From Actinoplanes couchii (GTDB taxonomy: Bacteria > Actinomycetota > Actinomycetes > Mycobacteriales > Micromonosporaceae), in contig NZ_BOMG01000103.1 in NCBI RefSeq assembly GCF_016862075.1, forward strand, positions 86,324 through 150,323: a DNA stretch of 64,000 nt, given 5' to 3'. The notes beneath the pieces are model-generated. The model made no database searches and was not told the DNA's origin. It worked only from the letters and a program-made list of their open reading frames with translations. The first letter of the stretch is position 1. Every line of letters begins with the position of its first letter. Shown here one piece after another: positions 31,652 to 40,952 of this stretch. Made by a program: the position numbers and the translations under genes.

Positions 31652-31715
31652 CTCCCGGGGTGCAGTGGGCCGGGGTGGCCCGTCACCTGAGAGGACGTAC
31701 GGGAACAGCGATGAT

Positions 31716-32570
31716 TCAGAGAGTGCGCTCCAACATCGTGCGGACCGTTTCCGACGAGTGGCCGGTCAGCTTCTCCAAAGTGGGGTCGGTGGCCGCGAAC
31801 TCGCCACGCCGGGCGGCGCGGAACATGCCCAGGGTGAACTCGGCGGCGATACGCGGAAGTCCGCGCTCTACCGCCGACGCCACCCATTCCTCGTCGTCCG
31901 TGACCACGTGCCGGATCTCCCGGCCGGTGATCTCGCTCGCGATCGCGGCGACCGCAGCGAAGTCGAGGGTCGAGGACGCGGTCAGGGGTGGGGTGGGACC
32001 GGAGAAGGCGGAACTGGTGGTCAGCAGGGTGGCGGCTGCGGTGGCGAGGTCGTCGTGGCCGGTCCAGGAGACGGGGGCGTCTGCGGGGACGGCCAGGATG
32101 CCGCTGGTCAGGGCCTGGTCCAGGTAGTAGGTGAGGGTGCTGGAATAGAAGCCGTTGCGTAGGGCCAGCCACGGAACGCCGGTTGCGGCCAGGTGTTGCT
32201 CGGTTCGGGCGTGGGTGATCATCGGCGGGAACAGGGAGTCCTTCGCGGCGCCCTGGTGGCTGGTGTAGAGGATTCGGCGGGCTCCGGCTGCCACGGCGGC
32301 GTCGATCGCGGCCAGGTTGGCGTCCACCGCGCCGGCGCCCCGGATCGCGGCGCTGATCACGAGTACCTGGTCGGCGCCTTCGAAAGCGTGCGTGAGGGTT
32401 GCCGGGTCGGTGAAGTCGCCCCGGCGGACCCGGACACCGCGGGCTTCGAGGTCTGCCGCCTTGGTGACGTCGGTGACGCTGACGCCGAGTTCGGTGGCGG
32501 CCATCCGCTGCAGGACCTGGTCGACGATGCGTGAGCCGAGTTGGCCGGTGGCTCCGGTGATGACGATCAT
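31716..32570 (-). CDS. NmrA-like NAD(P)H-binding oxidoreductase
   Basis: 284 residues: MIVITGATGQLGSRIVDQVL (Rossmann GATGxLG), VRRGDFTDPATLTHAFEGAD, ILYTSHQGA and GVPWLALRNGFYSSTLTYYL, the QOR2/NmrA type. Divergent from a TetR gene with two dyads between them, so it is the likely target of that repressor. The third NmrA-type gene of this window, each paired with a different regulator class. Confidence 0.92.
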   Translation of the reverse strand: MIVITGATGQLGSRIVDQVLQRMAATELGVSVTDVTKAADLEARGVRVRRGDFTDPATLTHAFEGADQVLVISAAIRGAGAVDANLAAIDAAVAAGARRILYTSHQGAAKDSLFPPMITHARTEQHLAATGVPWLALRNGFYSSTLTYYLDQALTSGILAVPADAPVSWTGHDDLATAAATLLTTSSAFSGPTPPLTASSTLDFAAVAAIASEITGREIRHVVTDDEEWVASAVERGLPRIAAEFTLGMFRAARRGEFAATDPTLEKLTGHSSETVRTMLERTL

Positions 32571-32593
32571 GAGGGCTCCCCTGGTGATTTCGT

Positions 32594-32649
32594 TGCTAAC
32601 ACCACGACGTTAGCACTGATTTTTCCGGGGATAACAAGAGACTGTTATC
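32594..32649. promoter_or_regulatory. Two TetR-type dyads between NmrA and TetR genes
   Basis: TGCTAAC...GTTAGCA (7-bp arms, 32594-32615, 8-base spacer) and GATAACA...TGTTATC (7-bp arms, 32630-32649, 6-base spacer). The two share the core TAAC/GTTA and are spaced so that one can cover each divergent promoter. Confidence 0.65.
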
Positions 32650-32657
32650 ATCGATAC

Positions 32658-33362
32658 ATGGAGCTTGCCGAAGACACCCGGGCGCGTATCGTCAGCGCGG
32701 CCGCTGAGATTCTGCGTGAGCAGGGGGCCCGCGCCGTCACCACCAGGGCCGTCGCTCAGGCCGCTCGGGTGCAGGCGCCGACCATCTATCGGCTGTTCAC
32801 CGACAAGGACGGGCTGCTCGATGCGGTTGCCGAGCATGTGATGGCTGCCTACGTGGCGGCCAAGAGCACCGCGGGGCCCGATCCCGATCCGGTGGCGGAT
32901 CTGCGGGCGGGGTGGCAGGCCCAGATCGAATTCGGACTGACCAACCCTTGGCTGTACGAGTTGATGACCAGCCCGGCACGAGCCGAGCGCTCCCCCGCCA
33001 CCGCCGCCGGAGTCGACGTGCTGCGGGCGAAAGTGCACCGGCTCGCTGCCGCCGGACTGTTGTGTGTCGACGAGAACCGGGCCGTCGCGATGATCCACGC
33101 GGCCGGGTCCGGAGCGGTGCGCACTCTGCTCGGCATACCGCCTGAGCAGCGGGATCCGGGGCTGGCCGACCAGATGTACGACGCGATCGCCGCGAGCATC
33201 CTGACCGATGCTCCGGTGACCCCGGCGAACGATGCCGGGGCCGTCGCGGTCACGTTCGCGACCGTGCTGCCCGCTCTGCCCGGGCTCACCGATGCGGAAC
33301 GCGCGCTGATGGCCGAGTGGCTCAGCCGGTCGATGGCGGCGTTCGGCGAGCGGAGCTCTTGA
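32658..33362 (+). CDS. TetR/AcrR family regulator
   Basis: 234 residues from ATG 32658; the longer open frame would run through the operators. MELAEDTRARIVSAAAEILR, then TTRAVAQAARVQAPTIYRLF (helix-turn-helix with YRLFTDKDG) and a long ligand-binding domain. Start and operator positions fit autoregulation together with control of the divergent oxidoreductase. Confidence 0.92.
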   Translation: MELAEDTRARIVSAAAEILREQGARAVTTRAVAQAARVQAPTIYRLFTDKDGLLDAVAEHVMAAYVAAKSTAGPDPDPVADLRAGWQAQIEFGLTNPWLYELMTSPARAERSPATAAGVDVLRAKVHRLAAAGLLCVDENRAVAMIHAAGSGAVRTLLGIPPEQRDPGLADQMYDAIAASILTDAPVTPANDAGAVAVTFATVLPALPGLTDAERALMAEWLSRSMAAFGERSS

Positions 33363-33467
33363 CGTACCGCAGCAATGGCAGTTGACCACCGGCCATCAGT
33401 GACCGGCGGGCCGACCGCTCGCACCGCCGGATTCGAATCACGATGCGAGCGGGGCGGCCCGGGCGTC

Positions 33468-34712
33468 TCAGTCCGGGAAGGAGTCGGGGTCTACGTCGGA
33501 GGAGGTGGCGTTGCCGCCCAGGCGGGCTGCCAGGCTGATGCTCCAGACCGTGTACTGGCGGGACGTCGTGGTGAACTTGAAGCTGGAGTCGAACTTGCTG
33601 AACTCGCAGTTTCTGGTGAAGCGTTTGCCGTCCCAGTCGTTTCCGGACGCCAGGTAGATCTGGTAGGTGCCGTCCTTGATCCGGCCGGTGGTCACCTTCT
33701 TCTTCGCGCGGACGTAGATCGCCACGGCCGGCTTCTTGGCGCCCGACTTCACCAGCTTGATCACGGTGTCCTCGGCGTTGCCGTTGTCGGTCTTGAGCTG
33801 GCCGCTGCCCCCGGTCGTCCGGGACAGGTAGCTGCCGTTGCCCTTGCGGCGGTTGGTGTCCTTCGTGACCGCGGGCAGGAACGAACCGAACTTGTAGCCG
33901 GAACCGAGCGCCTTGACCGCGGTCCGCAGATCGGCCGAGGCTTCGGCACGGCTGAGCGCGGCGACCGCCGAACTGCCGGCGCAGACACTGCGGCTGCTCG
34001 CCGAACCGGAGACCGAGTTCGCCGCGTCCTCCAGGGCGTACAGCGCGGACACCAGGTCACTGTGCGCGGCGGTGGCCTCGGCCGGCACCGCGAGCGACGA
34101 CAGGTAGGACGCCTGCAGACGGGCCGTCTCGACGAGATCGTCGGCGGCCGTGCCCACAGCGCGTGGTGTGGTGGCCTTCCGCAGCGCGGCGAGACCGGCG
34201 GTGAGTTTGCCGTTCGCCTCGTTGAGTGTGGACTGGAACGACTGCGGATCCAGCAGCGGAACGGCAGCGACGGTCGGCGATGCCGACGGGGTCGCGCCCG
34301 TGGTGGTGGTGCCGCCCACGGCGGTGCGGCTGCCGGTCGAGGCGTCGCTGTCCTTGAACAGGGTGGGCACCAGGCAGATGCCGCCGACCAGGATGACACC
34401 CGCGGCGACGGCGATGATCTTCACACGGGAGTTGCGGGAGCCGGCCGACGGCGCGGCGGCAGCGGTGACGACCCGCACCCCGACCGACACCGTCCGGGTG
34501 GTGGGTGTGCCGGTGGCCGGATCGACCCAGGGCAGTTCGACGTTCTGCACCATGCCGTCCCGGGATCCGGGCGGAAAATAGATCAGGACGGCAGTGCCGT
34601 CCGGCGGCGCGTTGATCGTCTTCGCGGTGCCTCCGGCGGCCTCGGCCGCACTCAACTCGACGACGACGTCTGCCGGCCTCTGCGCGTAGTAACCCCCCGC
34701 ATTCACGTCCAT
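33468..34712 (-). CDS. Hypothetical single-span membrane protein
   Basis: 414 residues from ATG 34712. Residues 1-95 are cytoplasmic with VELPWVDPATG; one membrane helix at about 98-120 (VKIIAVAAGVILVGGICLV); then a Ser/Thr/Ala linker and an extracellular helical region with a single Cys (SVCAGSSAVAALS), ending in a beta-rich domain (VAIYVRAKKKVTTGRIKDGT, IYLASGNDWDGKRF). No family recognised. Confidence 0.65.
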   Translation of the reverse strand: MDVNAGGYYAQRPADVVVELSAAEAAGGTAKTINAPPDGTAVLIYFPPGSRDGMVQNVELPWVDPATGTPTTRTVSVGVRVVTAAAAPSAGSRNSRVKIIAVAAGVILVGGICLVPTLFKDSDASTGSRTAVGGTTTTGATPSASPTVAAVPLLDPQSFQSTLNEANGKLTAGLAALRKATTPRAVGTAADDLVETARLQASYLSSLAVPAEATAAHSDLVSALYALEDAANSVSGSASSRSVCAGSSAVAALSRAEASADLRTAVKALGSGYKFGSFLPAVTKDTNRRKGNGSYLSRTTGGSGQLKTDNGNAEDTVIKLVKSGAKKPAVAIYVRAKKKVTTGRIKDGTYQIYLASGNDWDGKRFTRNCEFSKFDSSFKFTTTSRQYTVWSISLAARLGGNATSSDVDPDSFPD

Positions 34713-34794
34713 ACGTCGAGTATTGGCGGGGCATGCAAGGAAGTCCATCGAGCTGCACAGATCTGACCGTTCGGCGGCGTGGCACCATGGCCGG

Positions 34795-35529
34795 ATGTCC
34801 TATCTGCTGAACGCGGCCATCGGGTCGTTCGACCTTCTGCGGCGGGTGTCCACCGACGACGTCGTTCCGCTGCGGCAGCGGATGGGGATGGTTCTGCTCG
34901 ACGGCGACCTCCCGCCCCACCCCGGGACGCTCGACGGCGACCTTCCGTCCTACCCGGGGACGATCGCGCATGTGGAGGCGAGCTTCCACGGCGGGGACGG
35001 TGATCAGAATGCGTCACTGTGGCGGGACGGGGAACGGATCTGGGGGCCGTTGTACGCCACCGAGTTCCCCGATGACCGCCGGGACGAGTGGCCGATCAAC
35101 GCCGTGCTCGCCCGCCTCGGGGTGGTGCTCGAACCACGGGCGGATCGCTCGGCGTACCACGATCTGTTCGTCGAAGTGGGTTTCGGCGCCGAAGGCGATC
35201 ACCACTGCTGGCGGAAGTGTGCCGAGGCGGCCCGCGAGTTCGCCACCTGGGACGACTGGCACGCGGCGGAGCAGGCGCGGATCGAGGCCGCCGCGCGCGA
35301 GGCGGCCGAACGCGCGAGGTACACCCGGCTGATCGGCGTCGAGGTGCCGCTCGACGGCCGGGAGGTGATGCGGATCCTCGGCATCCCGGCCGGGCAGCAG
35401 GTCGGCGTGGCTGTCCGCCACCTGCAGAATCTCCGGCTCGAACGCGGCGCGCTCTCCCGCGAGGAGGCAGTCGCCGCTCTGAAGAACTGGAACAGCACCG
35501 AGAAAACGATCACCACCCGGAAGAACTGA
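34795..35529 (+). CDS. Hypothetical protein with CCA-enzyme-like C-terminus
   Basis: 244 residues from ATG 34795. The N-terminal part contains a tandem duplication of 11 residues (DGDLPPHPGTL / DGDLPSYPGTI), a 33-bp repeat at the DNA level (34898-34963). The end, DGREVMRILGIPAGQQVGVA followed by REEAVAALKNW, resembles the helical tail of tRNA nucleotidyltransferases (G.(E/D).M..LGI..G..VG..L). No nucleotidyltransferase core is present, so I do not assign a function. Confidence 0.6.
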   Translation: MSYLLNAAIGSFDLLRRVSTDDVVPLRQRMGMVLLDGDLPPHPGTLDGDLPSYPGTIAHVEASFHGGDGDQNASLWRDGERIWGPLYATEFPDDRRDEWPINAVLARLGVVLEPRADRSAYHDLFVEVGFGAEGDHHCWRKCAEAAREFATWDDWHAAEQARIEAAAREAAERARYTRLIGVEVPLDGREVMRILGIPAGQQVGVAVRHLQNLRLERGALSREEAVAALKNWNSTEKTITTRKN

Positions 35530-35588
35530 GACAACGCCAAGGAGACGATCACCACCCGGAAAAGCGGGCCGGAAGGAGCGGGACAGTG

Positions 35589-36008
35589 TCACGGCTCGTC
35601 GTGCGGAAGCAGGTTGATCAAGGTGATGGTGTCGAGGATGCGATGCCAGTCGAGATCGGTCAGCGGGCGGCCGGCCAGTGAGCCCGTGGCGGCCATCGCG
35701 GCCAGCAGCGCCGCACGGTCGACGCCCAGCCTGGTGACCTCGGTCTGAAAACGGGCACCCCGGGCGAAGCCCACCAGCGACTCCGGCAGCGGATCACCGT
35801 CATCATTGTCGGTCAAGCTCACCGTCAGGCGCGCACCCAGGGCGGAGGCGAGGCTGCTCACCGCGGACAGCGTCGGGTTGCCCCGCCCGTTCTCCAGGTT
35901 CGCGATGTAGGGCACCGACAGCCCGGCCTCCGCGGCGACCGACGCGATGGTGCGACCGGCGGCCGTCCTCCTGTGGCGCAGCAGCGCCCCCAACTCGACT
36001 ATCTTCAC
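35589..36008 (-). CDS. XRE family helix-turn-helix regulator
   Basis: 139 residues from GTG 36008. LGALLRHRRTAAGRTIASVA, then EAGLSVPYIANLENGRGNPT, a clear XRE helix-turn-helix, followed by a 70-residue helical C-terminus. The longer frame from 36161 would run through the divergent MFS promoter and is rejected. Likely controls the MFS gene at 36057. Confidence 0.88.
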   Translation of the reverse strand: MKIVELGALLRHRRTAAGRTIASVAAEAGLSVPYIANLENGRGNPTLSAVSSLASALGARLTVSLTDNDDGDPLPESLVGFARGARFQTEVTRLGVDRAALLAAMAATGSLAGRPLTDLDWHRILDTITLINLLPHDEP

Positions 36009-36037
36009 AGAACAAATCTTGCCACAAACTATTCTGT
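36007..36037. promoter_or_regulatory. ACAGAA...TTCTGT operator, XRE/MFS
   Basis: Six-bp inverted arms (36007-36012 and 36032-36037) separated by 19 bases in an AT-rich patch. The left arm overlaps the XRE start codon and the right arm overlaps a TATTCT -10-like box of the MFS gene. Confidence 0.5.
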
Positions 36038-36056
36038 ACGGATAACGTGCCGCGTC

Positions 36057-37256
36057 ATGTGGGACACCCTCGTGCACCACCGGCCCTTCCGCCGACTGTG
36101 GATCGCCGCCACCATCGACGCCGCCGGGACCTGGCTGCTGGTGATGGCGGTGCCGCTGCACGTCTATACGATCACCGGGTCGGCCACGTCGACCGGAGTG
36201 GCGCTGGCCGTCCAGGCGCTGCCCGCCGTCATGATCGGCCCCTGGGCGGGAGTGCTGATCGACAGGTGGCCGCGCCGGATCGTGTTCGTGGTCGCCAACA
36301 TCGTGGCGGCACTGGGCGTGAGCGTCCTGCTGCCGGCCACCACCGCCGACCGGATCGGTTTCGTCTACCCGGCGCTGGTGATCGAGAACATCGCCGTGTG
36401 TTTCCTGCGCCCGGCCCTACAGGCGACGATTCCCGCGACCGTTACCGATCAGTCCACCCGAGCCTCGGCGAACGCGTTGCTGGCGCTCTCGCACAGTGTG
36501 CTGCGGATATGCGGGCCGCTGGCCGGCACCTACCTCACCGCGTCCGGCTGGTTCGCCGCGGCGGTCGCCGTCGACGTGGCTGGTTATCTGACCGCCGCGG
36601 CGATCCTGGCCACCCTCAAGATCACCCCGGTTGCGGTACGCGGTGACGACCAGCACCCCGGCACGTGGACTCCGGCACTGACCGCCCTGCTCGTGAGCAG
36701 CTGGCTCTACTGGACCGCGAACGCGGCGCTGACCGCACTGCTGGTCCCGTTCGCCGTCGACAGGTTGCATGGTGACGGCCAGACGGTGGGCCACCTGATC
36801 ACCGGGCTCGGCATCGGTTACCTGTGCGGGGCCGCCGCCAGCAGAAGTCTGCTCCTGCGCCGGCCGGCCCGGAACCTGATCGCCGGATCGTACGCGCTGG
36901 TCGGCCTGTCCTTCCTGTTCTTGTTCACTGCCGGGACCATGACCGTGGCGCTGCTCGCGATCACCGTGGCCGGCATTCCCGGAGCGGTGGCCGGCGTCGC
37001 CACCACCCATCACGTCCAGAGCAGCGCCCCGCCCGAGGCCCTGGGCCGGGTGTCGGCCGTCTTCATGACCAGCGACGCGGTGGCCGCGGTCGCCGGAGCA
37101 CTGGCCGCTCCGATGGCGGTCGCGGTCGCCGGGCTGCCCGCCGCGCTGATCATGCTGAGCGGTGCGGTCCTGCTGGCGGCGGTGTCCGCAATGAATCAGC
37201 CCGGGCCGAGAAGATGGCCCGTTCGGCGGCGTTCCGGGTCAGTGCGGCGGCCCTGA
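36057..37256 (+). CDS. MFS transporter
   Basis: 399 residues, about 11-12 membrane helices. MWDTLVHHRPFRRLWIAATI start, motif A-like GVLIDRWPRRIVFV, and ENIAVCFLRPALQATIPATV in the first half, the pattern of EntS-like MFS exporters. The last 35 codons overlap the end of the convergent sigma-factor gene by 107 bp and encode a basic tail, so the original stop may have been lost. Substrate unknown. Confidence 0.88.
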   Translation: MWDTLVHHRPFRRLWIAATIDAAGTWLLVMAVPLHVYTITGSATSTGVALAVQALPAVMIGPWAGVLIDRWPRRIVFVVANIVAALGVSVLLPATTADRIGFVYPALVIENIAVCFLRPALQATIPATVTDQSTRASANALLALSHSVLRICGPLAGTYLTASGWFAAAVAVDVAGYLTAAAILATLKITPVAVRGDDQHPGTWTPALTALLVSSWLYWTANAALTALLVPFAVDRLHGDGQTVGHLITGLGIGYLCGAAASRSLLLRRPARNLIAGSYALVGLSFLFLFTAGTMTVALLAITVAGIPGAVAGVATTHHVQSSAPPEALGRVSAVFMTSDAVAAVAGALAAPMAVAVAGLPAALIMLSGAVLLAAVSAMNQPGPRRWPVRRRSGSVRRP

Positions 37257-38385
37257 CGAACTCGGCGTGCGCCTCGGCGCTCCGGCCCAGTCTGGCCAGG
37301 AGGTCGCCGCGGACCGCCGGGAGCAGCGCATATCCGGGCAGTGTCAGGGTGTCGACGATGGCCAGGGCCCGCTCCGGCCCGGACGCGTGACCGACGGCCA
37401 CCGCGCGATTCAACTCCACCACCGGCGACGGGGCGACGTAGGCCAGCACCTGGTACAACGTCGCGATCCGGTCCCAGTCGGTGTCGCCGGGTTCCGCTGC
37501 CCGGGCGTGACAGGCCGCGATCGCCGCCTGCAGCGCGTAGGGCCCGAACGTCCCCTCGGTACGCGCCAGCGCCGCCAGCCCCCGGCGGACGAGCAGCCGG
37601 TCCCAGCGCCGCCGGTCCTGGTCCTGCAACAGGATCGGGGAACCGTCGGCGGCGGTCCGGGCCGGGATCCGGGACGCCTGCAGCTCCATCAGCGCGACCA
37701 GCCCGTGCACCTCCGGTTCGGCGGGGGCGAGACCGGCCAGGATCCGGCCCAGCCGCAGAGCCTCGGCACACAGCTCGGGGCGGGTCCAGTCGTCGCCGCC
37801 GGTCGCCGCGTACCCCTCGTTGAAGATCAGGTAGATGACTTCGAGGACCGTGGCCAGCCGGTGCGCCGCCTCGGCCGGCGGCGGCAGTTCGATCGGCACT
37901 CGCCGCTCGGCGAGGGCCCGCTTGGCCCGGGTGATCCGTTTGCCGACGGTGTCCGGCGGCACCAGGTAGGCGCGGGCGATCTCGTCGGTGGTGAGCCCGC
38001 CGAGCAGCCGCAGCGTCAGCGCCACCCGCGACTCGGCGGCCAGCACCGGATGACACGTCGTGAAGATCAGCCGCAGCAGGTCGTCGCCGACGTAGTCGTC
38101 CAGATTTGGTTCGGCCGTCTCCGGCGGCGGCAGGAGGCCGAGTTTCTCCTGGTAGCGGCGCTGCCGGCGGAGCAGGTCGAGGGCCCGGTGCTTGGCGGTG
38201 GCGGTCAGCCACGACGCCGGATGGCCGGGCACCCCGTCGACCGGCCAGCGTTCCAGCGCGACGACCATGGTGTCCTGCGCCAACTCCTCGGCCAGCCCCA
38301 GGTCGCCGACCATCCGGGCGAGAGTGGCGACGATCCGCGCGGACTCCATCCGCCAGACCGTCGCCACGACATCGTGCGGGTTCAT
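37150..38385 (-). CDS. ECF42-type RNA polymerase sigma factor with TPR-like tail
   Basis: 411 residues. Region 2 (VWRMESARIVATLARMVGDL, EELAQDTMVVALERWP), region 4 (GGLTTDEIARAYLVPPDTVG, KRITRAKRAL) and the long C-terminal DUF6596/TPR-like extension (EVIYLIFNEGYAATGGDDW, ELNRAVAVGHASGPERAL). This architecture is ECF42, which works without an anti-sigma factor and is encoded next to a YciI/DGPF protein, as here (34 bp away). Confidence 0.95.
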   Translation of the reverse strand: MNPHDVVATVWRMESARIVATLARMVGDLGLAEELAQDTMVVALERWPVDGVPGHPASWLTATAKHRALDLLRRQRRYQEKLGLLPPPETAEPNLDDYVGDDLLRLIFTTCHPVLAAESRVALTLRLLGGLTTDEIARAYLVPPDTVGKRITRAKRALAERRVPIELPPPAEAAHRLATVLEVIYLIFNEGYAATGGDDWTRPELCAEALRLGRILAGLAPAEPEVHGLVALMELQASRIPARTAADGSPILLQDQDRRRWDRLLVRRGLAALARTEGTFGPYALQAAIAACHARAAEPGDTDWDRIATLYQVLAYVAPSPVVELNRAVAVGHASGPERALAIVDTLTLPGYALLPAVRGDLLARLGRSAEAHAEFVRAAALTRNAAERAIFSARADSLRTPPPAGPHRSA

Positions 38386-38419
38386 CGTGCTCGGTCGTCG
38401 TTATCGGTCGTCGTTATCG

Positions 38420-38764
38420 TCAGAGGACCGCAAGGACCTCGGCCTCACCCGTCCACTCCGGCCAGAAATCCCGGTGCAGCACGAGGAACCGGGAGGCCCA
38501 CTCGACGGCCTCCTCCTTGGATCGGACCTCGTACAGGGCGTAGCTGATCGTCTCCTTCGCCTCGGTGAACGGCCCGTCGACCGCGGTGATCAGCCCCTCG
38601 GCCAGGGACACCCGGGCGCCTGCCGCGCTCGGCGCCAGCCCGGCGGTGTCCAGCAGCGCCCCGGCGGCCACGGCGTCACCGCCCAGCTTCATGATCGCCT
38701 CCATCAGGCCGGCCGGAGGTTCGGTCGCGGGCTGCTCGGCCTTCAGGATCATCAGGTATCGCAT
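38420..38764 (-). CDS. YciI-like DGPF protein, ECF42 partner
   Basis: 114 residues: MRYLMILKAE start, VDGPFTEAKETISYALYEVR with the DGPF motif, and a WASRF segment. YciI-like ferredoxin-fold proteins of this kind are the conserved neighbours and usual targets of ECF42 sigma factors. Same strand and just upstream of the sigma gene. Confidence 0.93.
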   Translation of the reverse strand: MRYLMILKAEQPATEPPAGLMEAIMKLGGDAVAAGALLDTAGLAPSAAGARVSLAEGLITAVDGPFTEAKETISYALYEVRSKEEAVEWASRFLVLHRDFWPEWTGEAEVLAVL

Positions 38765-38782
38765 GGTGGGATCCTCCCGGAT

Positions 38783-39421
38783 TCAGACGGTCGCGCGGTG
38801 GAAGTGGACGCAGATCAAGGCCAGCCAGCCCTGGACGAGCAGCACGGCCGCCACGAACACCAGGGTCACCGGCCCGTGCGACCCGCTGGCGATCCCGGCG
38901 AAGGCGCCGAAGAAGAACACACCGACAAACCTGGAGAACCACGCGATCGCCGTACGCCCCTCGCGCGCGAACCGTGCCCCGAGCACCAGACAGGCCCCGA
39001 TCATGCAGAGGAACCCGACCCCACCCACGGCGAGATGCAGCATCCCGTGCCAGCTGACGGCACCGGCCTCCGGGGTGCCGACCGGAAACCCTTGCGCCGG
39101 GTCGGCGATGAAGATCCCGGCCGCGACCAGCCCGATCCCGTATCCACCGACCAGCGCCGGCGCCAACCGGGAGTCCAGCGCACGCCGGAGCCCGACGGCG
39201 GCGGCGATGGTCATCAGCCCGGTGAGCACGAAGTTGGCGATCTGGATCCACCCGAGATCCCCGTTGGCCAGCAGGCTCCAGGAGTGCCGGTCCAGCCGGA
39301 ACCCGTCCCGGGTGAGCGCCTGGGCCAGGCTGACGATCACATAGAACGGCCCGGCGATCACCCCGTACCCCAGCAGTGACCGGGTGATCCGCCCGGCCGG
39401 CGAACACGTCTGAACTGTCAT
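38783..39421 (-). CDS. DUF998 family membrane protein
   Basis: 212 residues from ATG 39421. About six membrane helices; LLGYGVIAGPFYVIVSLAQA, GDLGWIQIANFVLTG and the PAQGFPVGTPE loop with HxMLHLAVGG following are typical of DUF998. Role unknown. Its stop lies 18 bp before the YciI start, so it may head the ECF42 operon. Confidence 0.85.
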   Translation of the reverse strand: MTVQTCSPAGRITRSLLGYGVIAGPFYVIVSLAQALTRDGFRLDRHSWSLLANGDLGWIQIANFVLTGLMTIAAAVGLRRALDSRLAPALVGGYGIGLVAAGIFIADPAQGFPVGTPEAGAVSWHGMLHLAVGGVGFLCMIGACLVLGARFAREGRTAIAWFSRFVGVFFFGAFAGIASGSHGPVTLVFVAAVLLVQGWLALICVHFHRATV

Positions 39422-39533
39422 CACGTTCTCCTCGTTTCGTGGTCCACATCCAGACCACGAACGGGCGGACCGCTTTCGGACACCACCCGGCAATTATTTT
39501 CGAGCCGGGTCACCCGCGCCCCCGATTGCCGGA

Positions 39534-40460
39534 TCAGCTCGCTGGTGAATCGGTCAGGGCCGGGTGCGGCTTCCGGTCCGCGGAGCGGCTCCACAACGTC
39601 AGGCTCAGCAGGGTCAGGATCGCGGAGAGGGCTGCGAGCAGGGCGGTTGCCGGGCGGTAGCCGAGCCACTCGCCGACCGGCGGCATCAGGGCGGTGCCCA
39701 GCGGGATGGTGGAGAAGGCGATCAGGCGCTTCATGCTCAGGATTCGGGCTCGGGAAGCCGGTGGGGCCGCGTTCAGCCAGGCCTGGCCGCCGGCTGCCAC
39801 CAGGACGGCGAACAACGCCCCGGACACCAGCAACGCCACCACCGGCAACCACGGGGATGCCAGGACAGCGGCTCCCGCCAGTGTTGCGCAGATCAGCAGG
39901 TGGGCCGCGGTGGCCTGGAGCAGGGCCCGGCGATCGCTCGGCTCGGTGCGGCGGGCGGCGATCACCGCACCGCCGGCCAGCATTCCGACGGCGTAGGCGG
40001 CCAGGGCCCGGCTGGACCAGACCGCGGTGATCGGGCCGGGTTCGAGCAGTTCGGCGTACCAGAGGGGCAGCATGGCCAGGACCGGGGACACGGCCAGGTT
40101 GCTCCAGGCGCCGAAAGCCAGGAGATATCGCAGGTCGGCACGGTCGGTGATGAAGCGCCAGGTCTCCCGGGCAGACAAACCCGAGGCCGCGGTACGGGTG
40201 GGTCGCGGCGCGTCGGCCGCGGCGCCGGAACGGAGGGTGGCTACCAGGGCCGGTAGGAGCAGCAGCAGGGCCGCGCCCACCACGGCCAGGGGGCGGCCGA
40301 TATCGATCAGGCCGCCGGCGAACACCGGGGAGATGATGCGGTCCAGGTGGCGGTGGGACTGACCGAGCAGGGACAGCCGCCGCCGGGACCAGTGTGCGGG
40401 AGCCACGTCCACGGTCATCGTCTCCACCGCGGCCAGGTAGATGACCTCGGCCACCGACAC
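39534..40460 (-). pseudogene. MFS transporter lacking its N-terminal helices
   Basis: 308 residues covering about eight membrane helices of an EntS-like MFS protein: VAEVIYLAAVETMTVDVAP (normally in helix 4-5), RLSLLGQSHRHLDRIISPVF and a full C-terminal half. Helices 1-3 with motif A are absent. The minus frame continues open only to about 40505, where the sequence turns into antisense of the MarR gene. The first residues (GTG 40460) are probably not a native start. See the MarR gene for the matching loss. Confidence 0.65.
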
Positions 40461-40519
40461 GGCCAGGAACAGCAGCGCCCCGGCGCCGAGGGCCGCGGCG
40501 GCTGCTCGCCACCCTCGAC

Positions 40520-40891
40520 ATGGATCCGGCCCTGCTCGACCTGCTCGGCACGCTGCGGCGGGCCGGCGAGCCCTACGCGCTGTCCACCCGGGAGCTGGCC
40601 GAGCACACCCTGGTCACCCCGGCCGCGATCTCACAGCGGCTGACCCGGGCCGAGCAGCAGGGCTGGGTGGTGCGTGAGCCGGCGCCCCAGCGGCGGGTGA
40701 TCGTGCGGCTCACCGGCGCCGGGCGGCAGATCATCGACGACATCGCCGGGCGCATCTTCGACCGGGAGAACGAACTGCTCGCCGGGCTCTCCCCCGAGCA
40801 GCGCGCGGCTCTCGCCGCAAACCTGGAACGGTTGGTACTGGCGGTCGCGGATCCCGGGCCCATCGATGCGGCGTTCGGACCGGAACGGTGA
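40520..40891 (+). CDS. MarR family regulator, N-terminally truncated
   Basis: 123 residues. The winged helix is intact (DLLGTLRRAGEPYALSTREL, VTPAAISQRLTRAEQQGWVV, RRVIVRLTGAGRQI) and the C-terminal dimer helix is present. The first 40-45 residues of a MarR protein (dimerisation helix 1) are missing. The frame upstream, RRLLATLD, still looks MarR-like back to about 40500 but lacks a start codon before TGA at 40438-40441. Both it and the divergent MFS gene therefore lack 5' ends at the same point, pointing to one deletion. Confidence 0.75.
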   Translation: MDPALLDLLGTLRRAGEPYALSTRELAEHTLVTPAAISQRLTRAEQQGWVVREPAPQRRVIVRLTGAGRQIIDDIAGRIFDRENELLAGLSPEQRAALAANLERLVLAVADPGPIDAAFGPER

Positions 40892-40952
40892 TTCCGGGGT
40901 GGTGGAACGGTTGGATAGCGTGCCGTTCGTAAACTCGACGAAACGGAAACCC

